From Podocnemis expansa (lineage: Eukaryota; Chordata; Testudines; Podocnemididae), in contig ML682067.1 of the NCBI GenBank assembly GCA_007922195.1, positions 2,624,495-2,688,494 of the forward strand: a stretch of 64,000 nucleotides of DNA. Reading direction: 5' to 3'. The notes beneath the pieces were generated by a model. It did no database searches, had not been told where the DNA came from, and saw only the letters and a program-made list of their open reading frames with translations. Every line of letters starts with the position of its first letter. The stretch's first letter is position 1. The position numbers and the translations under genes are program-made. This document shows, in pieces, positions 11,153 to 22,830 of this stretch.

Positions 11153-11611
11153 TTCGACTGGTAGAGCCCTGTGTGGATGCAAAATTTGTATCTGCAGCTG
11201 ATTGGTGGAGTCCTATGAGGTGGGATGAGGGCGAGTTTTTGCTGTATCCCTTTCTAGTGCCACCAAGCAGGGATTTCTGACCAGGGTGAGGGGTGCAGTT
11301 TGTAACATTCTAAGGAATTGTATGGCATGCACACACCCTTTATTTCTTGGAGCTTCAAGGCTCGCACCTTCTAAGAGACAGAGCAGCCCTTAGAATGACC
11401 TGGCTAAGCAGTGTCCTCAGTTCTGGATTAATGCCTTAACAGCACAGTCTTAGCCCTATAGGTGCAAGTGGCTACCTTATTCAGTGAACACGCAACAAAG
11501 ACAGCTCTGCCTGTATTCCCCTGTATCATGGATCATCAAAGTGGCCAAACTCAGAAACCCATTTCAAGACCAGCATTGCCCTCCATGGAATCTAAATTGG
11601 GTACTCTGGAG

Positions 11612-12779
11612 CAGTGGTTCCCAACCAGTGTGCTTCAGCACACTGGTGTGCTGCAGCAACCCCCCAAGTGTGCTGCAAGCATCCCCGAGAGCTGAATTAA
11701 ATTCCCTCCCTGCTCAGCCCAACCACGTGGGCTGAAAAGGGAGGGGTTAAAATAAAGGGGAAGGCCCCTATTTTTAGGCAGGCAGCCTTCCAGCCCCCCC
11801 TAAAAATAGAGGCAGGCACCTAAATGTGGAGTTCCAGGGGTCCCCCTAAAAATAGCAGGAGCAGCCAGAACGCAGAGTTCAGGTGGCTCCACCTTAAAAC
11901 CCTGCTGCATCTTAAGCCCAGCCAGCAGAGAGCTGCCAGAGGCTGGGAGTGTGTGAATCTCCCCTTGCAGGGCAGAGCAGCTTGTGTCTGCCAGTCTGCA
12001 AACTGGGGAGGTAAGGGCTTTGGGGGGAGGGCTGCTGACGGTTGTGTGGGGCAGGGGGGTGTGTGTGTGTGTGTGTGTGTGTGTGTAGCAGAGGTGGGTG
12101 GGAGTGGCTGTGTAGCAGAGGGTGTGTAGCTGGGGTTGTGGGGTGGTGTTTGGTTCGGGGGGGGTGTAGCTGAGATGTGGGATGGCTGTGTGTGTTGGAT
12201 GTGGCTGGGGGTTGGAGGCCTAGTTCTGGCCCCTGCAGTGATGGGAGGGCCCATCACAGCAATAGGGGGCTGGGGAAGGGGAGGACGGGACCCACTGGGG
12301 TGGGAGGGAGCAGCAGTGGGGTGAGGATTTGCCCCGGGTGGCAGGGAGCCTCAGTGGAGAAGGGGGAAGTGGGTGCTGCGCCATGCTCCCCTGCCCTACC
12401 TTCCCACTCCCCGGGTTCCCCCCTGACCCCCTCACAAAGCCCCCCTTGTTCTCCCTTGTTCTCCTCTCCTTTCTTGCAACCCTTGTGCTGTTCCCCACAT
12501 GGCTGCCCTTGTCCTCTTTTGCCACCCCTGCCCTGCTCTGCTCCCCACACTCACTCCTGCCACTGCACACGACTCCTTACCTCCCACGTTTTGCCAGCCC
12601 TGCTCTGCTACCCCTTCTACCCTACATAGCAGCATTTCCGAAACAGTGCCATGGTTCATGAATATTCATAAGTAATTTAAGTTAATTTGAATATTCATGA
12701 GTTTTTTAATGGTGGTGTGCCGTAAAAAATTTGAAGGTATAAAGGTGTGCCACAGCAGAGAAAAGGTTAGGAACCACTG
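11612..12779. mobile_element. hAT-type DNA element (non-autonomous), 1.17 kb
   Basis: Its ends are inverted repeats: CAGTGGTTCCCAACC at the left and the complement of CAGTGGTTCCTAACC at the right. It is flanked by 8-bp duplications CTCTGGAG (11604-11611) and CTCTAGAG (12780-12787), typical of hAT insertion. The interior is GC-rich and low in complexity, with a GT microsatellite. The ORFs inside (for example 11820-12257 on minus) are low-complexity and show no transposase. It abuts a second hAT element. Confidence 0.85.
12058..12088. repeat. (GT)n microsatellite
   Basis: About 14 GT units inside the hAT-type element. Confidence 0.95.
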
Positions 12780-12787
12780 CTCTAGAG

Positions 12788-12952
12788 CAGTGGTTTTCAA
12801 ACCTTTTTTCTGGGGACTCAGTTGAAAAAAAATCATTTATGCCCATGACCCAGCAATTACATCTTACAGCAATACACTCAAATCTTCCAGTGGTGGTGGT
12901 AGGGGGCACTGCGACCCAGTACTGGGTCCTGACCCATAGTTGAAAACCACCG
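12788..12952. mobile_element. hAT-type MITE, 165 bp, inserted in tandem
   Basis: Terminal inverted repeats are CAGTGGTTTTCAA and the complement of CGGTGGTTTTCAA. It is flanked by CTCTAGAG (12780-12787) and CTCTAGAA (12953-12960). The left duplication is shared with the preceding element, so the two insertions used the same or the duplicated target. Confidence 0.85.
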
Positions 12953-12960
12953 CTCTAGAA

Positions 12961-14860
12961 CTCACCAAACAAGCTTTTGAAGCAACGTCTTTTGTATTTT
13001 GATAGTCTATACATGGAAACCTCATCCTTCCAGGACAAGTGGATTCCTGAGCAGGTCACCCTTATTCATGAATCACGATAACTCTCATTTTCACTGCTCC
13101 TGTTTAATTAGGGTCCCTTCATTCTGCAGGAAACAAAGCACAAGAAAGGCAAGTTTGAGCACAAACTGTGTGTGTGAAGAACCTTAGATACATGAATCAC
13201 AGGGACCAGAGTAAATTGCAAATCTTCCACTCTTTTCTTTCATTCCACCTAAGCTGCTGGGGCCAAAAGAACCACAACCTTAAAATCAATGATCTGCAGA
13301 TGACTGCGAATGCATGAGGGAAGCAAAACTGAAATTGACAAACAAGACTCAGAAAAACATTACGGCTCACTCTCCAGTCTTGTCTACTGTGGGAATTTTC
13401 ACAGAAAATTCCCCCGATTGCTAATGGCAGTGCAGCTGCTGCACCATGGTTAGCAATGTTGGAAGCCCTTACACAGAAAGGGTTTTCATCTCCAGAGCGA
13501 TTTTCACTGCTGTGTCAATTAACCCCACTCACAGCAGGGTTAATTGACAGAATGCTGAAAACGGCGGCTGGAGCCGAAAAGCCGTCTACACTAAGGGTCC
13601 CATTGTTGCAAAGGTTGTTGCAGCTGCGCTAGAATTAGCAAGTGTGGCATTTTTTTTGGTAAAAGATTCCCCCTCATAAACATAGCCCCAAAGTGTAGCA
13701 CATCTACCTTGCAAGCCATGTTGACGTCAGCCTAAGAAATATGCCGAGTTGCAACCCAGTTTCAGCATTACGCTGGATTTCTGCTACTATCTTTGTGATG
13801 CAAAAAGAAGACTCTGTAAGAGGAAGTCTCTGCATTAATATCTTAAGTTCTCTGTTTATTATATTTCTTTTGGATAGCTTTGTTTCACTTCTACATTCTT
13901 GGGATTGTCATTGCTTTTTACTTTCCACTACTGCAGATGTGGGAGAAGGAAAAAAGGAAGAACTGTTGTAATTCCGTTTCAATGATTAATATGATCAGTA
14001 CTCCAGAATCCCCCTGTAATTCAAAGGATTTTTCCATATGAAGATCTGCTAGAGACTCATTTTTTTGTTTAAGGCAGCTAAGCAAGGGCCTAATTCTGCC
14101 ACCCTTGCTCGTCCTATGTAGCGCCTCGTTCCATGAATCCTGTTATTTATTTCGTGTGTCTTAAGGATATACTCAGTTTGAGAAAGGGTGGTAGAATCAA
14201 TCTATAAATTAATTTATATGGGTCTTTGACAGTTCCCGAAAGGGTATGAGTCTTCTTCCCTGCTGAGCAGGACTGTCAACTCTGTATTGCCCCTATTAAT
14301 TGGGCAGGGAATTACTGCGATAGAAATATTCCTTTTCTATAACACTGATCTGCTAAATATTAATGATGACATTTTCAAAAGGCTATGCAAGCCTGGGTTT
14401 TGAGAGTTCATGGGTAGAGGCCCACACAAACCCCACTTCAGGCTGCAGTCCAGCAAAGCATTTAAGCACAACTGCCAAGTTTTGAGTAGCTTCATGTGTG
14501 ACCATTTATTCAAATAAGTAAATCAGTTAATTTGCATATATTTGTAAACATCTGCTTATGAGTAACACACCCTGCCCACATTACTGGGGAGGAGGAAGAA
14601 TACAAGAGAAGGAGCTCCAAAGTACGTAACAGCAGTTAAGGGTAAGGAATAGAGTGCTGGGGTGAGTGGTAGATACTAGATGTGATGGGTGAAAACTGGT
14701 GGGTGTCTAAAGGTGCCAGGGGCTGTCTACAAAGGCAGCTGTGTGATGAGTAGGACTTTGTGGCCTGAGCTGGGGGGGAGTTATCTGGTGAAGTGGCTGG
14801 GTGAGGATATTGCTGTGAAAAGCTGAAGTGTAGCTATCAGGTGAGGAACTGTGGGAGGTT
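12961..14860. other. Intergenic stretch, MITE-like segment at about 13375-13610
   Basis: No gene is visible. About 13375-13610 contains self-complementary motifs ('gggaattttcacagaaaatt', 'tcaattaacccc' with 'gggttaattgac') and ends near 'gccgtctacacta', suggesting an old fold-back MITE. Its limits are not resolved. The rest shows nothing that I can name. Confidence 0.5.
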
Positions 14861-14868
14861 GTCTAGGG

Positions 14869-15095
14869 CAATGGTTCTCAACCTTTTGCAGATCATGACA
14901 TGCTTGGTGGTATTTCGTCACCCTACAAGATGCACCACACCATCACCCCACAGGCCAAATCCAGCCATCTCCCTGACTCTCCATGGCACACACTGCTGTG
15001 TGGTGACACAGTAACATTTAAGAGTATTTAAGATTAGCTTGTATTTTTCTGCAATGAATTGATTTCCTTTTTATAACAATGGTTGAGAACCACTG
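14869..15095. mobile_element. hAT-type MITE, 227 bp, perfect target duplication
   Basis: The ends are CAATGGTTCTCAACC and the complement of CAGTGGTTCTCAACC. It is flanked by identical 8-bp duplications GTCTAGGG at 14861-14868 and 15096-15103. It has no coding capacity. Confidence 0.92.
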
Positions 15096-15103
15096 GTCTA
15101 GGG

Positions 15104-15838
15104 GAGAAGCTAAAGGAAAGCTTGGGTCTGGCTGGAGATTTCTGTAACAGGAAGATGGGGGTCAGCTGAAGGAAAGGAAGCTGAATTGGGACTGTCCGGG
15201 GCCAGTACTGGGGACCATTCATCTCTCTCCCCATTCCTGCCAGCAAGTGCTTCTTCCCCACTCTGATCCAGCAGTGGAATTAGAGGCAGAGGTGTGGAAA
15301 AGTCATTGGGTTACCAGCAGAGCAGGTGCTACAGCAGGCGGCAATGGCCAGGAGAAACGGCTGCAGGCCATCACCTCTGCCCAGCTGATATATGACATTT
15401 ATTTTCAGGAATTAATTAGGGTTCTGCAGTCATGAGTGTCACTCAAGAAGCATAGCACAGAGCAGCTCTATTTAATTATATACTTAAGTGCTTTGCTGGA
15501 TCACACCTTAAGTGCATGCATTGGGTGTTCCACAGACACCACATCAAAGGTGCAGAAGTGCACATGTCCTTTTGCATGCTCATTTTTGAAAATTTTGGTC
15601 AAAAGTTCCCATCCCTAAACTCTGTAGAATCAGGTCTTTTTTCAGTATTAGGAGTGGGATCTTGCATATTTTTATATGAAATTTTATGACTCAAAGTATT
15701 TAAGACTAGCTCATTTTTCTCTGCAATGAATTGAATTATTTCCTTTTTATAACTTCCAGAATTTACTACCCCATATCCAAATATTGGCTGCAGTCCACAT
15801 GTTTTAGATCATTTTCTATAATGGTCCTATTTTTATAG

Positions 15839-15917
<79 letters not shown>

Positions 15918-18655
15918 AGACACAATTGTTTGGAATGAGAAATCATAGTATATTAATTCCATAAGTGATTTTAGAAATGGTAAGATACAAGAGATAAAAC
16001 TATGAATAATGAAAGTATTGACATTTAAGGTTTTACCTTGTGCTTGTGATAGTTAATACTTATGATCTCAGCACCTGTGCTGCACTAACAATATTATCAA
16101 TTCACCTTTTAATATATAATTTTAAAACAAAGATTGGATTTAAGGTTGCTTATTCAGAATTCCATGTTCCTTCCTTTTTTAATTAAATTCTAAAAGATTA
16201 TCTTTCTGATTTGATTCTCAGAATTTTTTCATTAATTATGAGCTGACATGAGAAAACTAAACGGAGGCAACCATTGAAAATACTTGTTTTTCAAGAAATC
16301 AAAGAAAGAGATCTTAAGACTTTTAGGATTTCCATGAAAGCATATGCCAAGAGCCAGGAACTGTTCATGTGGGTAAGGTCAGTAGGATTTGATGCAGTAC
16401 AAGACATAAACTTTAACTGAAACAAGTTCAAAGACTGAAATACACTTCATTCATATAGCATGATAATGTACTGGTGAAGTTTGTGAGGGCTGGATTAAGA
16501 ATTGCCCTGCCATTTCCACCTAGGGACAAAGGTGAAGCCAAAAGCCCCACCCTCAAAGTCACCTTTTACCCAGCTTTCCTTGCCCCCAACACACAGGCAC
16601 TCCCTGCATGGAGGAGTTGTAGAAATCCCCCGTATTGGCCAATCCAGTTGTTACCCACCTTGAGGGAGCTGATTCAGATAGAAAGCGGTGCTGACAGCTC
16701 TGGAATGAATTTCACCCAAAGAGAACACATTCAGCTTCTATAACTTTTCTTTTCAAGCTAAGACAAATTTCTGCTAAGGTCCATTAACAATACTTGTATT
16801 TTTAATCAGAATTCATTTTGTTCTGTATTTTCTTTGGAAATAACACTATTACAGCTTATGTGAAATACAAACAAATGAGGGAACAATTTTTACCTCCATG
16901 TATGAATAACATTTTGCAATTTGTCATTGTGATATATTTATCCTTTGAACTTTCAGTGAGCTCAGCTGAAAAAAATGCTTCTCTTCAGCACTTTAATGGA
17001 AAAATATATTACACCATGGAAGCATATTACCCTTTGAGTTTAAAAATTAGTAGCTAACTATATTTGTCTGCTGTTTTTCCAATTGTGTAGTAAATTATTT
17101 GTTATGCAGGAGATGCTTAGTGGATACTTCAGCAAATGTTAAAAAGTCAGTACTCTTATTCACATTAATGACTATGTGCAGACTTTCATTAGATTTCTCT
17201 GTGTCTGTTTGCTCAAGCACTATAAATTGTTACCAGATAGCTTGAACAAAACAAGCGGACAACACCAGACACAGGGACAGATCCTCAGTTGGTGTCAATG
17301 GTCACTGTTCTGAGATCTGCCCGTGGATTTTTAATCTATAGCCTCATGACTAAAATACATAGTGTTATGGGGTCACTGCACACATAAACATTGTATAGTC
17401 TAATAAAGTAGCATAGTTGATGTTACTGTTCACAAATTATCTTTCAGATAAATTTTTGCTCACCCTGGGGCAGGTCATTTAGTCTCACATCTCAGTTTAC
17501 CATCTATAGAATGGCTATCATAGTACCTCCGTATAGAACCTCACATGAGTGTTTTTCGAGGATATGTACATTAAATATAATGAGATGGTTCTAGAAGTTT
17601 CCAAGAGAGACAAAAGTTCAATTATGGAGTTCAGGTGGCATAGGTTTCTAACAGCAAATAAAGTGTTAAAGTTTTTGAGTGAGATGGAAAGTTGTAAGGA
17701 GGTCAAACCTAGATTTTCATACCTGGAAGGACTCAAAGTCCTATCTATCCTATCTGCAAATATTCATGGGGATTTTTATTTTATTTTTTACAGGGATATT
17801 ACTAAGCATCCATGATATAATCACAAAAAAATGAAAACTCTCCAGGGCATGAGCTTAGTTTGTATAATTAACCTGGGTGGCTGAAAGAACAAAGTAAACC
17901 TGAAGCAAAACTTGTACCAAAACCACACCTAATTATGTCTTGCTGCTTAAGCCTGTCATAAATATATATGTTTGCTATACATCTGCCATTTAAGGTATAT
18001 ATTATATATAATGTTTTATTTAGATTTAAAATTTGAAAAACATAGCAATGACAAGCTGTGTTACTATATTCACACATGCCTCAAGGGGCAGATATACACA
18101 TCCTAACATATTCCTTAGATTACACTGCATTCTAATTCACCCACTACAGAGTTACAAATCATTTCATGATTATATTTTGTAAATAATGTGCTGGTTTCCT
18201 CTTGCTTATGCTGGTGTCAATCTGCAGAAAATCCAGTCAGTGGAGTTACACTAGTGTGATAGGAGAATCAGGCTCAATACATTTACTAGATTTACTTTTA
18301 TTAAATCAAATCCTGAAGTCTTTGCTCAGGACACCATGCTCTCCTCTGATCCCAGGAGGAAAACAACTGAAACCTCTGGATCTGCCCAGGGAAGGGAGAA
18401 AATAGGGGAGCTCCTGTTTTGAGGCGGGTTTCCCTCTTTTTAGTTTACTGCCACAGAGAAACGTCTCTGTTGGGTTCCAGATTGGGGGTGAGGAGTGGGG
18501 TGGTTGGAAATGGGGCAAGAGTGCTACCATTTTAGAGTACATCTGCACATCAAAACAAACGAAAAATAACTGGACCATCCATCTCAAGAGGCTGGGTCAT
18601 CTGACTCAGGCTCATGGGGCTAAAAATAGCAGTGTAGATGTTGGGGCTCAGGCCT
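15104..18655. other. Intergenic stretch with a microsatellite and a MIR-like remnant
   Basis: No gene is visible. It contains the GT/GA microsatellite and, at about 17464-17540, a SINE 3'-region motif ('gggcaggtcatttagtctca', 'tcagtttaccatctatagaa') resembling MIR. Short ORFs have no recognisable domain. Confidence 0.6.
15844..15916. repeat. Compound (GT)n(GA)n microsatellite
   Basis: About 18 GT units are followed by about 17 GA units. Confidence 0.95.
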
Positions 18656-18659
18656 GCAC

Positions 18660-18955
18660 CCAGGTTCTGAGGCTCCCCCCCCCCCAAAGCCCTGCAAATA
18701 CACAGATATTCGCATTATATCCATGATATCCGCATCCATGGATACAATGTGGATATCCATAGACCATTTCTTGTGGATGCAGATTGGATACAGGTCCACA
18801 TATTTTTATCTTCAGAGCTAGAGCCTTGCAAATATGCGGATAGCCACATCCGCAGATACAACACGGATATCCGCGGACCATTTCCTGCAGATGCAGATTG
18901 GATAGGGATCCATGTATTTGTATCCGTGCAGGGCTCTATCCCCCTTCTAGTTTCC
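18660..18955. repeat. Tandem fold-back repeat, two units of about 140 bp
   Basis: Two units share, in order, 'CCTTGCAAATA' or 'CCCTGCAAATA', 'GATATCCGC' or 'GGATATCC', 'GACCATTTC.TG', and 'GATGCAGATTGGATA'. Each unit is itself rich in inverted GGATATCC and CGGATA motifs. The right end 'tttgtatccgtgcagggctc' is the inverse of the left end 'agccctgcaaatacacagat'. This looks like a MITE that was duplicated or assembled head to tail. A fragment with the same end motif occurs near 11163. Confidence 0.7.
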
Positions 18956-19179
18956 AGAGTCCAGACTTCAGCCAGATCCCAAACATCTACTTTATCACTT
19001 CTAATCCCACAGAGTGAGCTCAAGTCAGCTGATCCAGGCTCTGAGACTCTCAGCTCCAGGGTTTCTTTTGTTGTGTAGATTCTCCCCACCCACAATCTGC
19101 AGTTACTTGTGTCAGCTACCCCACTACTCAGACTCTCACATTAGGAGCAGCTCTTTGAATGGATGGCTTTGGAGGAGAC

Positions 19180-19366
19180 CAGGGGTGGACAAACTTATGG
19201 AACTCAAGAGCCACACAAGCTGATTATTAAACCTTCAAGAGCCTCACTGAAGCATATAGCCATATAGTTTTACCTACTAAATTGATATGCTGACACTCGC
19301 CCACGAGCCGCACTTTTTCATTCAAGAGCCACATGTGGCTCCCGTGCCACAGTTTGGCCACACCTG
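19180..19366. mobile_element. hAT-type MITE, 187 bp, perfect target duplication
   Basis: The ends are CAGGGGTGGACAAACT and the complement of CAGGTGTGGCCAAACT. It is flanked by identical GAGGAGAC at 19172-19179 and 19367-19374. The interior has two 'caagagccac' motifs. No coding capacity. Confidence 0.92.
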
Positions 19367-19374
19367 GAGGAGAC

Positions 19375-20300
19375 CCTCACAAGGATCTTTCAAGAAGCCA
19401 TGCTGTCAAGAATCTGTATGGAGGAAAGAACCTCAGCCTGGATTCCCCTTGCTACCAGCGGACATCAGAAAACCAGTTGGGCTCATTTGTGAGGAGAGAC
19501 AAACCTGGTGTCCTTGATGGAGGACCATGAAAGAAACTCAATGAGAGAGGAGACTTAGGTGTTTTCATGCACCTGTTTAAGAATAACCTACATAGGGCAA
19601 AATGGAGATATGGGGAGCACACATCATATTGTAAACCCAGAATCTTTCCAGTGAGCTCTAGAATTTGCTTCTCTCCCTGATAAGATAAGAAGATAATTGC
19701 TTTGGCTGCCTGGAGCACAAAAACAATAGGCTGAACACAGAATCATAAATATAACACACTCCTTCCAAGAATTCAGCCATTCAAGGAAGGAAACACTGAT
19801 GGCAACCCAAGCCATCATCCATGATTCTGAACCAGCCCTTCCTGGATGGCAGAAGATAATAGAAAATGCCTGGCACATATTAATCCTATATTGTTATTAT
19901 GTTGACGTTACCCTTCTTTGTCGGTATCTCCACTGAAGAAGGAAATCTACAGCTCAGCCTATCATGCAAAGGCTGAACAGTACAAAAGAAAACTCACTCA
20001 GCCCTGTTGAGCTCCTAAACTCAGTAGCTAGTCTCACTTTATAAGTAAGCTGGCCAAAAAAAAAAAACAGTCTCCAATACCCCCTGTCCATTTTTTGGAT
20101 CCCTCATAGTTGGGTTTTAGAATAAGGCCAGGTGCAGGATCAATTTGTATAGTGGGAGTGCTGAAAGCCATTGAACCAAGCTGTAAACCCTGTATATGAT
20201 GGAAACCACTTTAAGCCAAGGGGTGAGGGAACATTCCCCAGCAATCCTAGCTCCAGCACTGTGCAAGACATGAACCACAGTTACCAAGTGATCGCTGTGA
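19375..20300. other. Intergenic stretch with one short shared repeat
   Basis: No gene is visible. 20135-20255 is the second copy of the short repeat seen at 4485-4600 in HMGA2 intron 2. Nothing else is identified. Confidence 0.6.
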
Positions 20301-20304
20301 CTAA

Positions 20305-20764
20305 GGCTCTGTTCACACACAGAGGGTTATTTTGATACAAGTTGTTTCAAAACAACTTGTATCGAAATAGCACCTTATTTTGAAATAACTTATTTCAAAA
20401 TAACAAAAAGTTAGTTCGAAATAAGAAAAAAAGCGGGAATTGAAATAGCATGGTCACACTGTGGGCTTGCTATTTCAATTCAGTGGCAGGGCACCATGGG
20501 AGGTGTGGCAACATGGCCGCCTCACTGGGCCATGTCAGTGGCCATGTTGCCAGCCAGGCACGCCCAGGCAGGAACTTCCTGTTCCCTGGGTTGCTGAGCA
20601 CCCTGGGAGGAAGGTCAGATGGTTGTTTCGAAACAACCATTGTTTCGAAACAACATGTTCCAACTGGATTGTTTTGAAACAACGGTACGTCATGTGAACA
20701 TGGCATTTCTTATTTCAAAACAACCTCTGTTGTTTCGAAATAAGACTGCTGTGTGAACACACCC
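20305..20764. mobile_element. PIF/Harbinger-type MITE, 460 bp
   Basis: The ends GGCTCTGTTCACAC and the complement of GGGTGTGTTCACAC are inverted. The flanks carry TAA at 20302-20304 and 20765-20767, the 3-bp duplication expected of PIF/Harbinger. The interior is full of palindromes of the type 'gttgtttcgaaacaac'. No transposase ORF. Confidence 0.75.
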
Positions 20765-21397
20765 TAAGAGATTTAAAAGGGCCTTGGCTGACCCCAGTTC
20801 CCAGGCTTCTGCAGCAGCACTCCACAGGCTGGATGAAACCTCTTGGCAGGCCAGAGTCTAGCCCACAAGCCACAGGTTGGACAAGTCTGTTCCAGACCAT
20901 ACACCTAATACATTTTGCTGCTCTTCTCTGTACCTTTTTTCATTTCTAATATATCTTTTCTGTGTTGGCATGACTAGAACTGCAGGCCAAATACAAGGTG
21001 TGGTCATACCATGGATTTATATGGTGGTATTATATTTGCAGTCTTCTAATTCCATCTCTTTCCTAATAGGTCCTAATGTTAGCTTTTTTGACTCCCACTG
21101 CACACCAAGAACTATCCACAGTGACCCCAAGAGCTTTTTCTTAAGTTGTAACAACTAATTTAAAGCCCATCATTTTGTAGGTATAGTTGGGATTATGTTT
21201 TCAAATGTGGTTTACTTTGAATTTATCTAACTTGAATTTCCTCTACCATCTTCTTGCCCAGTCCCCTAGTTTTGTGAAATTACGTTGTAAATCTTCCCAG
21301 TCAATTTTAGACTTAACTATCTTAAGTAATTTTGTATCATCTGCAAGCTTTTCCACATCAATGTTACCTCTTTTTCCAGACTATTTTCTCATACACT

Positions 21398-21545
21398 TAG
21401 ACCTTAAGGTCAGAAGGGAGTATTAGAATAATCAGTTCTGACCTCCTGAACAACACAGGCCACAGAACCTCACCCACCCACTTCTGTAACAGACCCCTAA
21501 CCTATGACAGAGTTATTAAAGTCTTCAAATCATGGTTTGATGGAT
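21398..21545 (-). repeat. CR1 3' tail nested in the older CR1
   Basis: 'aaggtcagaagggagtatta' and 'ttctgacctcctgaacaaca' match the tail at 100-480 in the same orientation. Older CR1 sequence resumes after about 21545. Confidence 0.7.
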
Positions 21546-22556
21546 ATGTTGCGCAGCACTGGACCCTGCTATTTATGTCTTCACTGTGAACCCCGACCAT
21601 TTATTCCTACCAGTTACTGATCCATGAGAAGACCTTCCTTTTATCCCATGACCACTTACTTTACTTAACAGCCTTTGGTCAGGTACTTTGTCAAAGGTTT
21701 TGTGAAAATCCAAGTACCCTATATCCACTGGATCGCTCTTGCCCACATGACTGTTGATTCCATAAAATAATTCTTATAGAATGGGAAGGCATGTCTTCCC
21801 TTTTCCAAAAAGCTGTGTTGACTTTTCCTTGGCATGTTCTGTTTGTCTGTGTGCCTAATAATTCTGTTATGTACTGTAGATTCAACCAATTTGCCTGTTA
21901 CTAAAGTTAGATGTACAGGCTTATAAGTGCCAGAATAACTGAAGCCTTTTTTTAAAAATTGGCATTACATTAGTTATCTGCCAGTCATCTGGCACAATGG
22001 CTGATTTTAAGCCATAGGCTATATACCACACTTAGCAGTTCTTCAATTTCTTACTTGAGTTCCGTCAGCACTCTTGGGTGAATACCATCTGGTCCTAGTG
22101 ACTGATTACTGTTTAACTTTATCAGTTTGTTCCAAAGTCTCCTCTATTTATGCCTCAATCTGGGACAGCTCCTTAGATGTCAGCTAAAAAGAATGTCTCA
22201 GATGTGGGAATCTCCATCTCCCCTCCCCCCCATCTTCCGGAGTGAAGACCGACGCAAAGAATTCATTTAGCATCTCCACAAGGGCCTCCGTTAACACCTC
22301 AATCATTCAGTGGGCCTGGTTTGGTAGGCTTCCTCATTCTGATGTACTTCTAAAAAAATTGCTTAGTTTTTGTCTTTTGTTACGTGCATTTCAAATTCTT
22401 TTTGGCTGCCTAATTACACTTTTATAGCTGACTGTACAGAATTTTTGTTTCTTTCTATTTTCCTCATTGGGATTTGACTTCTAATTGTTAAAGGATGTCT
22501 TTTTGCATCTTTTATGCTGTTGTTTAGCCATGGCAGCATTTTTTGATCCTCTTACT

Positions 22557-22575
22557 TTTTTTTTTTTTTTTTTTA
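22557..22575. repeat. T tract
   Basis: About 18 T residues inside the old CR1. Confidence 0.9.
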
Positions 22576-22830
22576 GATTTGGGGGGCAGGGTCTGAGTCT
22601 CTATTATTGTATTTTTAAAAATCTCCATACATTTTCCATGCATTTCTTACTTGTGACTGTTCCTTTTAATTCCCATGTAACTGACTCCCTGATTTTTGGG
22701 TAGTTCCCCCTTTTTAAGTTAAATTTTACTGTGGTGGGTGTCTTTAGAATTTTCATCACTACAAGGATATTCACCAAATATTCTTGTCTGGTGTCCAAGA
22801 AACTAGAGGGGTGAATGGACATGATCTGAA

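Larger units (their letters stand above)
7201..11603. other. Upstream intergenic stretch with scattered old repeats
   Basis: No host exon is recognisable. It contains a CR1 3' tip (7349-7400), a Penelope-like fragment (7981-8096), two plus-strand CR1 tails (10365-10505, 10835-11152), and a short piece (about 11163-11200, 'agccctgtgtggatgca') resembling the fold-back repeat at 18.66-18.95 kb. The part from 8.4 to 10.35 kb shows nothing that I can name. Confidence 0.7.
20870..22830 (-). pseudogene. Old CR1-family LINE, decayed ORF2
   Basis: Read on the minus strand, translation in shifting frames gives CR1 reverse-transcriptase features: 'NEFFASVFT.ED', 'YKPVHLTLVTGKLVEST', and an 'FTK' to 'LTKYL' core region, with many stops. 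The left end carries the non-coding 3' part ('gtgtggtcataccatggatt'). Around 22604-22822 an open stretch of 72 residues remains, but I cannot assign it a domain. It is much more diverged than the CR1 at 38989-41380 and is interrupted by a younger CR1 tail. Confidence 0.7.

Noticed and set aside
11820..12661. ORFs of 98-150 codons in both strands
   Set aside because: They lie inside the hAT-type element in GC-rich, GT-rich low-complexity sequence. Products are Pro/Gly/His-Thr repeats without domain character.
18648..19095. ORFs with repeated Cys-Gly-Tyr and Trp motifs on minus
   Set aside because: The protein repeats only mirror the DNA fold-back tandem repeat.
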